A program made the translations under genes and the position numbers. Shown here in pieces: positions 1-7,136 of a DNA stretch of 64,000 bases. The notes under the pieces were generated by a model. That model did not search any database. It was given only the letters and a program-made list of their open reading frames with translations, and was not told the DNA's origin. Origin of the DNA: Pseudomonadota bacterium (lineage in GTDB: Bacteria > Pseudomonadota > Alphaproteobacteria > Rhizobiales > Hyphomicrobiaceae); NCBI GenBank assembly GCA_018242215.1, contig JAFECG010000027.1, forward strand, positions 324,001 to 388,000, written 5' to 3'. Position 1 is the stretch's first letter; the number at the start of each line of letters is the position of its first letter.

Positions 1-86
1 ATTACGCGTACGGATATGATTACAGCTGTGACGGCTATTATTACCGCCGCAATCATCCTTACTGCTATGACTACGGCTACTTCTGA
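1..86 (+). CDS. C-terminal end of a Tyr/Gly-rich small protein (partial)
   Basis: The frame starting at base 3 is open from the window edge to a TGA at 84-86. It encodes 27 residues dominated by Tyr, Gly, Asp and Cys (it contains GYDYSCDGYYYRR and ends CYDYGYF). The composition resembles short exported Gly/Tyr-rich proteins common in Hyphomicrobiales, and the C-terminus echoes the aromatic/Cys tails of the small secreted proteins at 480-686 and 42202-42477. A terminator-like hairpin follows 14 bases after the stop, which supports a real gene end. The N-terminus lies outside the window and the function is unknown. Confidence 0.5.
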   Translation, partial: YAYGYDYSCDGYYYRRNHPYCYDYGYF

Positions 87-99
87 TCGTCGTGCGATG

Positions 100-123
100 C
101 CGGCCCCACTCGGGGCCGGTTTC
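100..123 (+). terminator. Terminator-like hairpin after the partial CDS
   Basis: CCGGCCCC (100-107) pairs with GGGGCCGG (112-119) across a 4-base loop, followed by a short T run. The 8-bp GC stem just after the stop at 86 fits a rho-independent terminator; the T tract is weak. Confidence 0.5.
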
Positions 124-160
124 GTGGTGAGCGCTGAACGTCTTCCCTGGCAATCCCAAA

Positions 161-346
161 CTAAAGGCGGGGAGAAGAGATCACGAGATCAGCATTTTCA
201 TGCGCGGTCAAAAGATGGGCGCGCGTGATAAACGAGATATCGAGATGAAGGGGGGTAGCAGCCATAACCGCTGGAATACTGAAGATGAGGGCCACCAGTA
301 TTCCGCATGCGAGTGCCGCCTGGAGAAACTGCACGAAGCGTTTCAC
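161..346 (-). CDS. Possible small exported or membrane protein, 61 aa
   Basis: A GTG-started reverse-strand frame with an AAAGGTG ribosome-binding sequence about 8 bases upstream. The N-terminus has two basic residues, then a long hydrophobic stretch (roughly residues 8-28) and an A-x-A-like site (PAVMAA), as in a signal peptide or single membrane anchor. The remaining ~30 residues match nothing I recognise. The signal-like start and good ribosome-binding site favour a real gene; short length and GTG start are against. It lies upstream of a tandem set of other small exported proteins. Confidence 0.35.
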   Translation of the reverse strand: MKRFVQFLQAALACGILVALIFSIPAVMAATPLHLDISFITRAHLLTAHENADLVISSPRL

Positions 347-479
347 GTGAGTTGCACCTTTTCAAACGCCTTTCAGACAAGGCAGGTGCATTTATCTTCC
401 TTCGCTATGGCGGCAACGAGTCTCAAGCACGGCGGGGCTGAGAAAGAATTACGGCGCCGCGTGGGCGCCGTATCGATGC

Positions 480-686
480 TTACCAATACCGGCAATGGCG
501 GTGACCATGGCTCCACCAGCAACGATGATGATGCCAATGGCGATAGCCGACATGCACTGTCGCTGAGCCGTCTGAAGAAAGCAGCTTGAGTGCGTGAATA
601 TCGCTGTTGACCGTCGCCGCGTTGCCGAGCCCCGCGCCGAAAATCATCACCGCGGCCGTGACGGCTATTCCCAACGTCGTTTTCAT
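480..686 (-). CDS. Small secreted His/Trp/Cys-rich protein, 68 aa
   Basis: Residues 1-23 form a clear Sec signal peptide (MK start, hydrophobic core, cleavage likely after GNA). The mature part of about 45 residues ends in a cluster of His, Trp, Arg and Cys (YRHWHHHRCWW, then HRHCRYW at the C-terminus). The start is set by GGGGAG nine bases upstream of ATG. The aromatic/His/Cys tail suggests metal binding or a disulphide, but that is inference. It shares architecture (signal peptide, an ALK motif, VG followed by Trp/Arg/Cys, CR-aromatic-aromatic end) with the protein at 42202-42477. No named family is recognised. Confidence 0.7.
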   Translation of the reverse strand: MKTTLGIAVTAAVMIFGAGLGNAATVNSDIHALKLLSSDGSATVHVGYRHWHHHRCWWSHGHRHCRYW

Positions 687-915
687 GTGATGTCTCCCCT
701 GGTTTGCGAGCGTCGATCAGACGCCAAGTGAGGAGCTACCTATAGCTGCGCGTTGCCCATGGCCGTCCATACGGATTCGTAAGGGCCGGATCCCGGACAA
801 ATGCGTTGTCGGAGTGTGGCCGCGCCGCTTCGCGCGGAGCCTCCTAGTTGGTCCTGCTTCAGCCGTAATCCCGAGACTTAGTCGATGCTCATCGCGAAAC
901 CACGCGCAATGAACA

Positions 916-947
916 ACGGAGAAGCGCCCAAGGGGGCATTTCTCCGT
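916..947. repeat. Inverted repeat (first of two tandem hairpins)
   Basis: ACGGAGAAGCGCCC (916-929) pairs with GGGCATTTCTCCGT (934-947) at 12 of 14 positions across an AAGG loop. It abuts a second, unrelated stem at 949-982. No gene end lies close by on either strand, so a simple terminator role is not obvious; a small structured transcript or repeat element is possible. Confidence 0.6.
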
Positions 948-948
948 G

Positions 949-982
949 CCCCTCCGCGCGCTCGGGGGTAAGCGCGGAGGGG
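949..982. repeat. Inverted repeat (second tandem hairpin), terminator-like
   Basis: CCCCTCCGCGC (949-959) and GCGCGGAGGGG (972-982) form a perfect 11-bp stem with a 12-base loop, followed by TGTTGTTG on the plus strand. It could terminate plus-strand transcription or be part of a structured RNA with the hairpin at 916-947. Confidence 0.6.
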
Positions 983-1327
983 TGTTGTTGCGTTACGGTT
1001 CAGAAGTCAGCACGACCCTCGTGCTTGACGATTGGTGCGGTATCATTCTGCAATTCGGTTCCGAGTGCGCTAGAGCCTGGAATGGGTGAGCAAGCGGCCG
1101 ACCGGACATCAATAGTGTTGGCCGACGGGTATGCGACATAGCGCTGCGAAGGATTTTCCTTTGACGACAGCGCGGCGAACCAGAGAGAGGAATGGTGATT
1201 GCTGCGTACCGGCATTTAGGCCGGCAGAATCCGAAAAATTTGAAAAACCCGGCCGCACGCCCAATGAGGCGCAGCACATTGCCGGCGCGAGCCTGTTTCT
1301 GTGGGGATGCCAGAAAGCCTGATGTCC

Positions 1328-1402
<75 letters not shown>

Positions 1403-1584
1403 ATGTCCAGAAGCTTGCGCCGCCTTGCGGCGGCGGAAGATCCGCCTTATGGCGCAAGTGCCGAGGCAATGCAAGTGCCTCCTCTTGAGGCAGTCAAAAA
1501 GCCCCCACGCACCCATATATACAGATCATCCGTCGGAGTTTGCGCCCTTCGGCAGATCGATCGACACGGAGAAAGCGTCGCGCC

Positions 1585-2082
1585 ATGCCCCGAACACGCC
1601 AAGACCTCTTTTCGGCCCTGGCCGAGCTTGAAATCGAAACGCAAACAATTGACCATCCCGCAGTCTTCACGGTTGCCGAAAGCGACAAGGTCGAGATCCC
1701 TCTTCCGGGCGCACACACGAAGAATTTGTTCCTCAAAGACGACAAGGGTGCCCTTTTTCTCGTCATCGCCAACAGCGAGACGCGGGTCGATCTCAAGGCA
1801 CTGTCCAAAAGATTGGGAGCTGGGCGATTTTCATTCGGCAAGCCCGAGTTGCTGATGGAAACACTGGGCGTCACACCCGGTTCCGTCACGGCATTTGCTG
1901 TGATTAATGATACGGGAAAGCGGGTGACGATCGTCTTCGACGAGGCTTTGCTGGCCGACGAGACATTGAACTGTCATCCGCTTGAAAATACGGCGACTAC
2001 AAACATTGCACGTGAAGACCTTTTGCGGTTCATTCGAGCAACCGGTCATGAGCCCCGCATTATGGTATTGACCGCATCTTGA
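1585..2082 (+). CDS. YbaK/ProX-type aminoacyl-tRNA deacylase, 165 aa
   Basis: Single YbaK/aminoacyl-tRNA-synthetase-associated domain across nearly the whole protein, with the family features HTKNLFLKDDKG near residue 45 and the VTPGSVTAFAVIND segment near residue 95. Proteins of this stand-alone ProX/PrdX branch hydrolyse mischarged Ala-tRNA(Pro) and support accurate translation in the cytoplasm. ATG 1585 is chosen over an upstream TTG because GGAG precedes it and the residues before it do not belong to the domain. The thioredoxin-TPR gene starts 28 bases downstream, so the two are probably co-transcribed. Which mischarged tRNA is hydrolysed is inferred from the family. Confidence 0.85.
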   Translation: MPRTRQDLFSALAELEIETQTIDHPAVFTVAESDKVEIPLPGAHTKNLFLKDDKGALFLVIANSETRVDLKALSKRLGAGRFSFGKPELLMETLGVTPGSVTAFAVINDTGKRVTIVFDEALLADETLNCHPLENTATTNIAREDLLRFIRATGHEPRIMVLTAS

Positions 2083-2110
2083 AAGCTTGCGCGGGGAGGA
2101 GATTGGCTCA

Positions 2111-3025
2111 ATGGAATTCGGCGAGAACGGCCCGGACGTCGGAATGCCCGGCACGGCAGATATCGTCAAGGACGCAACGACAGCGACATTCAAGGCCGAC
2201 GTCATCGATGCGTCGAAGTCTGTCCCGGTCGTCGTCGACTTCTGGGCGGCTTGGTGCGGTCCCTGCAAGCAACTGACGCCAGTAATCGAAAAGGTCGTCC
2301 GAAGCTATCGCGGCAACGTCCGGCTTGTGAAGGTCAACGTCGATGAGAACCAAGCCATTTCCGCCCAGCTGCGGATTCAATCGCTTCCAACGGTCTACGC
2401 TTTTCGCGATGGCCAGCCGATAGATGGATTCGTTGGCGTGCAGCCGGAGAGCGCCATAAAGGCGTTCATCGACCGTCTCGTCGCAAGTGATGCGGAAGTT
2501 GGCTTCTCCGAGGTATTGAAAACCGGTGAAGAGCTGCTTGAGCAGGATGATCTCCAAGGCGCGGCTGAAGTGTTCGCCAGCGTATTGCAGGAAGATCGCA
2601 CGAATGCCGAAGCGCTGGCTGGCCTGGCAACCTGCTACATGAAAAGTGGCGATGTGGCGCGGGCCAAGCAAACCCTAGCTCTCGTTCCGCCGGACAGACG
2701 CGAGCTTCCCGTCGTCAAAAGCATTGAAGCAGCGATTCTTCTCGCCGAAAAAGGGGCGGACTCCGGGGAGATTGCCGAACTGAAGCGTCGCGTAGCCGAA
2801 AACCCGAGGGACTTTCAAGCCTGCCTCGACCTCTCCGTTGCACTTGGCGCGCAGGGGGACAGGCAAGATGCTCTTGAACTTCTGCTCGATCTCGTCAGGA
2901 TGGACCGCAAATGGAACGACGAGGCTGCGCGCAAGCAACTCCTCCAGTTCTTCGACGCGTGGGGTCCGAAGGAACCGCTCGTCGCAGAAGGGCGCCGAAA
3001 ACTATCCTCCATCCTCTTCAGTTGA
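2111..3025 (+). CDS. cnoX: Thioredoxin-TPR co-chaperone, CnoX (YbbN) family, 304 aa
   Basis: Residues ~28-140 are a thioredoxin fold with an intact WCGPC active site; the rest is a tetratricopeptide-like helical region, the architecture of CnoX/YbbN, a redox holdase that hands clients to GroEL or DnaK. Unlike the E. coli protein, which has lost the first catalytic Cys, this one keeps CXXC and may also reduce disulphides. The ATG at 2111 follows a GGGGAGGA ribosome-binding site; an in-frame TTG 24 bases earlier is less likely. It lies 5' of the LON-domain and Trm112-like genes, an order familiar from rhizobia. Confidence 0.88.
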   Translation: MEFGENGPDVGMPGTADIVKDATTATFKADVIDASKSVPVVVDFWAAWCGPCKQLTPVIEKVVRSYRGNVRLVKVNVDENQAISAQLRIQSLPTVYAFRDGQPIDGFVGVQPESAIKAFIDRLVASDAEVGFSEVLKTGEELLEQDDLQGAAEVFASVLQEDRTNAEALAGLATCYMKSGDVARAKQTLALVPPDRRELPVVKSIEAAILLAEKGADSGEIAELKRRVAENPRDFQACLDLSVALGAQGDRQDALELLLDLVRMDRKWNDEAARKQLLQFFDAWGPKEPLVAEGRRKLSSILFS

Positions 3026-3056
3026 CCTTTTCGATGTACCGCGGAGACGATCCCAT

Positions 3057-3737
3057 TTGACGCTCACGGACCGCTACCGCCGCCCGGCCGATCTGCCACC
3101 GAGGATTCCTATCTTTCCTCTTCGCGGCGCGATTCTGTTGCCGCGCGCGACGCTGCCGCTCAATATTTTCGAGCCGCGCTATCTCGACATGATTGATCAC
3201 GTGATGTCCGGAGCGCGGGTGATGGGCATTTTGCAGCCCCTCCTATCCGACGACGATCAGGAGAGCCCGATCGAAAAAACGGCAGAACTGCGGTCGGTCG
3301 GTTGTGCAGGACGGGTCACGTCCTACCAGGAACTCGATGATGGGCGCCTGATCATCACCCTGACCGGGATCACGCGTTTTCAATGCGTCGACGAAGCCGA
3401 GACCGATATGCCTTATCGAATCATGAGCGTCAGCTACGACAGGTTCGCAAGCGACCTGACCGAAGGGTTGGGCGAAGAGCTCGTCGACCGCCAGAATCTT
3501 CTGCGCGTCTTGCGGACGTATCTGGAGGCCAATCGCCTGAAAACCGATTGGGCGACGATCCAAAGGGCATCCAATGAGTTCCTGATCAACGCGTTATCGG
3601 TGATGTGTCCCTACGGGCCAGAAGAAAAACAAGCGCTGCTCGAAGCCAAGGATCTCAGATCTCGGGCAGAGGTTCTCGTCGCGCTTGCAGAAATCGATCT
3701 GGCATCCAACGGCAACAGCGGCACGACACTGCAATAG
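3057..3737 (+). CDS. LON N-terminal (substrate-binding) domain protein, 226 aa
   Basis: The protein is a stand-alone LON N-terminal domain (PUA-like) without the ATPase or protease parts of Lon. The hallmark IPIFPLRGAILLPRATLPLN followed by IFEPRYLDMID is at residues ~18-50. The frame is open far upstream through the cnoX gene, but the domain begins just after TTG 3057, which has CGGAGA 8-12 bases before it, so I take a TTG start. Family members are ~220 aa in rhizobia. Its role is unknown; a protein-quality-control link is suggested by the adjacent chaperone gene, 31 bases upstream. Confidence 0.82.
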   Translation: MTLTDRYRRPADLPPRIPIFPLRGAILLPRATLPLNIFEPRYLDMIDHVMSGARVMGILQPLLSDDDQESPIEKTAELRSVGCAGRVTSYQELDDGRLIITLTGITRFQCVDEAETDMPYRIMSVSYDRFASDLTEGLGEELVDRQNLLRVLRTYLEANRLKTDWATIQRASNEFLINALSVMCPYGPEEKQALLEAKDLRSRAEVLVALAEIDLASNGNSGTTLQ

Positions 3738-3757
3738 CGGTCGGAAAGCACGCAACG

Positions 3758-3988
3758 ATGAACGATGAAATCAATGAAAGTCCGGCGGATGGCTCCAATG
3801 CCGTGGATCCGAAGCTGTTGGAGCTTCTCGTCTGCCCTTTGACCAAGACTCGCCTCGTTTACAATGCGAGCACGCGAGAATTGTTGAGCAAGGCTGCGGG
3901 GCTGGCGTTTCCGATCCGGAACGGAGTGCCGCTGATGATCGAAGACGCGGCAAGAAAGCTGACCGACGCGGACTTGCGGCGCCTCTGA
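3758..3988 (+). CDS. Trm112-like small protein (YcaR family), 76 aa
   Basis: Residues 17-65 match the Trm112/YcaR family: DPKLLELLVCPLTKTRL followed by SKAAGLAFPIRNGVPLM. In bacteria these short proteins are thought to act as partners of methyltransferases or as small zinc-ribbon-like proteins, but only one Cys of the usual pairs remains here (LVCP), so zinc binding is doubtful. ATG 3758 starts 20 bases after the LON-domain gene and lacks a strong ribosome-binding site, suggesting translation within the cnoX-LON operon. Confidence 0.8.
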   Translation: MNDEINESPADGSNAVDPKLLELLVCPLTKTRLVYNASTRELLSKAAGLAFPIRNGVPLMIEDAARKLTDADLRRL

Positions 3989-4131
3989 TAACGTCGTGAT
4001 GTTGTTTTCCGACGAGCGAATTATTTGAAGTCTCGCGGCCCGCACTTAACCACGTCTCTTTAGATTCTGTAAAACAGCATTGGCCGACTGTCGCCCCGAA
4101 TCTAGGGGCTACGCTGTTGCTGCGAAAATCA

Positions 4132-6075
4132 ATGGACTCGCGATCCACCGGGATTGGTATGGATAAAGTGCCGTCGTCCGGTGACAGAAAGCGAGCAGCT
4201 TGGATATTGCGTGTTTGGTCTTCGCTTGCTGTCGTCGCGGGCATATCGTTGCTTGTCGCCGCTGTCGCGACGGGCCGCGCGACGTTCAATGCGAGCTTGG
4301 TCATATCGCTGGCAGGCACCACGCTCGTTACCGCGGGTATGCTGTATGGACTTGTCCTGTCGCGTCAGATGATTGAGACGGCCGCACGCGTCATTCGCTG
4401 GCGCCGGCTGCATCGCACGGCAAAGCTTGAAGAATTCAAAGATGCAGACTGGAACCTTTCGGACAAGGCCATTCGCTACCGGGAATTTCTGGACGCTCAG
4501 CGCGATCTCATCGTCCGTCGCGCACGGGACGGTCGTGTCACCTTTGCGAATACTTCCTTTCTCTCGGCATTCGGCCTGAGCAGCCATGATGTCCTGGGCA
4601 CCATCTATCGGCCGGCACCCCTCAGAAGCGAGATCGTCGTCAGCACGACGACGTCGGGACAGAGAACAATTGAGCTTCTGCCAACACACACGGGCCGGCG
4701 CTGGATCGCCTGGGATGAAACTGAGGTATCGACCAAGAGCGACGTCGAGATTCAGAGTGTCGGCCGCGATATCACAATCGAACGCGAGATCGAGAATACG
4801 CTGAAAGAAGCTCGCGACAGGGCTGAAACCGCAAGCCGCGAAAAATCGCGCTTTCTCGCCGCCATGAGTCACGAGATCCGAACTCCGATGAACGGGATCA
4901 TCGGCATGCTGAGCCTTCTCCGTGATACCCCGCTCGATGCCGAGCAGAGGTCCTACACACGCGTCGCGGAAGATTCGGCACGCGCCTTGCTGGGGCTCGT
5001 CGACGGGATCCTCGATTTTTCCAAGATCGAAGCCGGCAAGCTCGAACTCGCAAATGAGGTTTTCTCCCTCAAAACCTGCATCGCGCAAACCATGCAATTG
5101 ATGGCTCCCGATGCTGCGGCAAAGGGATTATCCCTCACCTCCACGATCTCGGAGGCTATTCCGGACTGGGTTAGAGGCGACGAAATCCGACTACGCCAGA
5201 TCATGCTGAACCTGCTCTCAAACGCCATTAAATTCACCGACAAGGGTGGCGTGATCGTTCGGGTCGGGACGGCGACAGACAAATCCCCGAAACCGGGAGC
5301 CGTGCGCATTTCTATCGAAGTTGCTGATTCCGGCATCGGCATTTGCCCCGATGTGGCGCGCAAACTTTTCGGTGAATTCGAGCAGGGCTCGAATGCCGCG
5401 AACCGCCATACGGGAGGAACGGGTCTCGGATTGGCGATTTCGAAGCGGCTTGCCGAGGCGATGTCCGGCGGCATCGTCGCATCCACGGGTAAGCCTCCCC
5501 AGAACGGGACGGTATTCACCGCGGTCCTTGAACTCCGAACAGCAGCCGAATCACCGAATTTCGCGCCGCCCGCCGTCACGCCCGGAGATAATGGCCGCGG
5601 TGTCCTCGCAACCATGGAGCCGCCCGGACGCCGGCATCACGGGCGAGCCGGCTTCAACGTCCTGGTAGCCGAGGACAATCATATCAATGCCCTTCTCGCC
5701 TTGAAGATCATCGAGCGCGCGGGCGGCAGGGCGGTAGTCGTCGAGGACGGACGATCCGCCATCACCGCAATGTGGGAAACACTCGAACGCAGGCGGCCGC
5801 CGTATGATCTCGTCCTAATGGACGTTCTGATGCCGGAAATCGATGGAGTGGTGGCTACGAAATCGATCAAGGCCCTTTACGACCAGCGCAACGAGCGTGG
5901 CCTTTCCTGCCCACCTATCATTGCACTGACGGCCAACGCCTTTGCGGAGGACCGGGAGCGCTGCCTTGCGGCAGGAATGGATGACTACCTTGCCAAGCCC
6001 ATCGATGCGCGCGATCTTCATATCCTGCTTTTACGTTGGATCGCAGAGACCCGGGCCGCTCCACCCGCTGCCTGA
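4132..6075 (+). CDS. Hybrid sensor histidine kinase with receiver domain, 647 aa
   Basis: Order of parts: two N-terminal membrane helices (~23-46 and ~51-73), a PAS-like region (~115-220), HisKA with the phospho-acceptor His247 in SHEIRTPMNG, an HATPase with N box (LLSNAIKFTD) and G boxes (DSGIGI, GTGLGLAIS), and a C-terminal receiver with phospho-acceptor Asp564 in LVLMDVLMPEIDG. The membrane anchor has almost no periplasmic loop, so the signal may be sensed in the membrane or cytoplasm through PAS. No separate response regulator adjoins it, so a phosphotransfer protein elsewhere is expected. An alternative start at ATG 4159 is possible. It precedes the OlsB-like acyltransferase. Confidence 0.88.
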   Translation: MDSRSTGIGMDKVPSSGDRKRAAWILRVWSSLAVVAGISLLVAAVATGRATFNASLVISLAGTTLVTAGMLYGLVLSRQMIETAARVIRWRRLHRTAKLEEFKDADWNLSDKAIRYREFLDAQRDLIVRRARDGRVTFANTSFLSAFGLSSHDVLGTIYRPAPLRSEIVVSTTTSGQRTIELLPTHTGRRWIAWDETEVSTKSDVEIQSVGRDITIEREIENTLKEARDRAETASREKSRFLAAMSHEIRTPMNGIIGMLSLLRDTPLDAEQRSYTRVAEDSARALLGLVDGILDFSKIEAGKLELANEVFSLKTCIAQTMQLMAPDAAAKGLSLTSTISEAIPDWVRGDEIRLRQIMLNLLSNAIKFTDKGGVIVRVGTATDKSPKPGAVRISIEVADSGIGICPDVARKLFGEFEQGSNAANRHTGGTGLGLAISKRLAEAMSGGIVASTGKPPQNGTVFTAVLELRTAAESPNFAPPAVTPGDNGRGVLATMEPPGRRHHGRAGFNVLVAEDNHINALLALKIIERAGGRAVVVEDGRSAITAMWETLERRRPPYDLVLMDVLMPEIDGVVATKSIKALYDQRNERGLSCPPIIALTANAFAEDRERCLAAGMDDYLAKPIDARDLHILLLRWIAETRAAPPAA

Positions 6076-6152
6076 CGGCATCATGAGATCTAAAAACTGT
6101 CACGGAATCGTGCTAGCCGCGTTGGCTGGAGCACTGTAGGGATTCCTCTCCG

Positions 6153-7121
6153 ATGTGGCAGGCAATTGCGGACCGCGGCAAACGTAGATCAGGCCGCCTC
6201 GGAAAACTTCCGGCAGGCGTCGCGGCCTTCGATGCCCTGCGCGTTCCGAGCCGCCACCCGAAACCGTTTGCCCGCAATATCGAACCGAAGATCTATGGCC
6301 GCGTCGGCAATCTGGAAGTTCGGTTGGCGCGCACCTGGGCGGAAATCAAGCTCGCACAGCGCCTGCGATATCAGGTCTTTTTCGAAGAAATGTCGGCTGT
6401 CCCGACTCGTCTCGCTCAATTCCGCCGCCGCGATGAAGACGCCTATGACGCGCTCTGCGATCATCTTTTGGTCGTCGACGTCGATAAGACAAAACCGGGA
6501 CGGCCCGGATGGCCGGAACGACCGAAGGTGATCGGCACATATCGCATTCTCCGCCAGGAGATCGCGGACCGGGGGCCGGGTTTCTATTCCGCCGGTGAAT
6601 ACGAGATCGCTCCGCTGCTGAAACGCAAATCGGCGACACACCGGTTCATGGAACTCGGCCGCTCATGTGTCCTCGCCCCCTATCGAAACAAGCGCTCCGT
6701 CGAGTTGCTGTGGCACGGTCTTTGGACCTACGTCCGCGAAAACCGCATCGACGTCATGATCGGGTGCGCCAGTTTCGAGGGCACCGATCTCGAAGAACAT
6801 CGGATGGCGCTGAGCTATCTGCATCACAAGGCTCTTGCGCCCGAGGAATGGACTTGCAGGGCGCGCCCAGGGCTCGGCACCACGATGAACCTGATGCCGA
6901 TGTCGGAAATCGATCAGAAAGCAGCGCTGAGGGCGATGCCGCCCTTGATCAAAGCTTACCTTCGGCTCGGAGCCTACTTTGGCGACGGCGCCGTCATCGA
7001 CACGCAATTCGGTACGACCGATGTTCTCGTCATCATGCCGGTTGCCAAGATCGATCCCCGATATTTCGAACACTATGGCACACCGACAGAGACGAAGAGC
7101 CGAATCGCGGTCGACGCCTGA
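6153..7121 (+). CDS. OlsB-like GNAT N-acyltransferase (ornithine/hemolysin-like), 322 aa
   Basis: The central part (residues ~53-270) matches the family of ornithine-acyl-ACP N-acyltransferases (OlsB) and 'hemolysin-like' acetyltransferases: LARTWAEIKLAQRLRYQVFF, then FMELGRSCVLAPYR and MIGCASFEGTD. OlsB catalyses the first step of phosphorus-free ornithine lipid synthesis, transferring a 3-hydroxyacyl chain to the amino acid. An olsA-type O-acyltransferase is not adjacent, although a plsC-like gene is present at 21.8 kb. It starts 77 bases after the hybrid kinase and ends 15 bases from the convergent malic enzyme gene. The substrate is inferred; related proteins acylate other amino acids. 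Confidence 0.78.
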   Translation: MWQAIADRGKRRSGRLGKLPAGVAAFDALRVPSRHPKPFARNIEPKIYGRVGNLEVRLARTWAEIKLAQRLRYQVFFEEMSAVPTRLAQFRRRDEDAYDALCDHLLVVDVDKTKPGRPGWPERPKVIGTYRILRQEIADRGPGFYSAGEYEIAPLLKRKSATHRFMELGRSCVLAPYRNKRSVELLWHGLWTYVRENRIDVMIGCASFEGTDLEEHRMALSYLHHKALAPEEWTCRARPGLGTTMNLMPMSEIDQKAALRAMPPLIKAYLRLGAYFGDGAVIDTQFGTTDVLVIMPVAKIDPRYFEHYGTPTETKSRIAVDA

Positions 7122-7136
7122 TCGCCGCCCGATTGA

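Larger units (their letters stand above)
687..1327. other. Intergenic stretch between small secreted gene and tRNA-Gly
   Basis: About 640 bases without a convincing gene. It holds the upstream region of the small secreted gene (687-~800), two adjacent hairpins (916-947 and 949-982, listed separately) and about 340 bases with only short frames lacking ribosome-binding sites. A 71-codon reverse frame at 1000-1215 shows no domain or signal features and I do not call it. Confidence 0.6.

Noticed and set aside
1000-1215. A 71-codon reverse frame in the 687-1327 gap
   Set aside because: No ribosome-binding site, signal peptide or domain.
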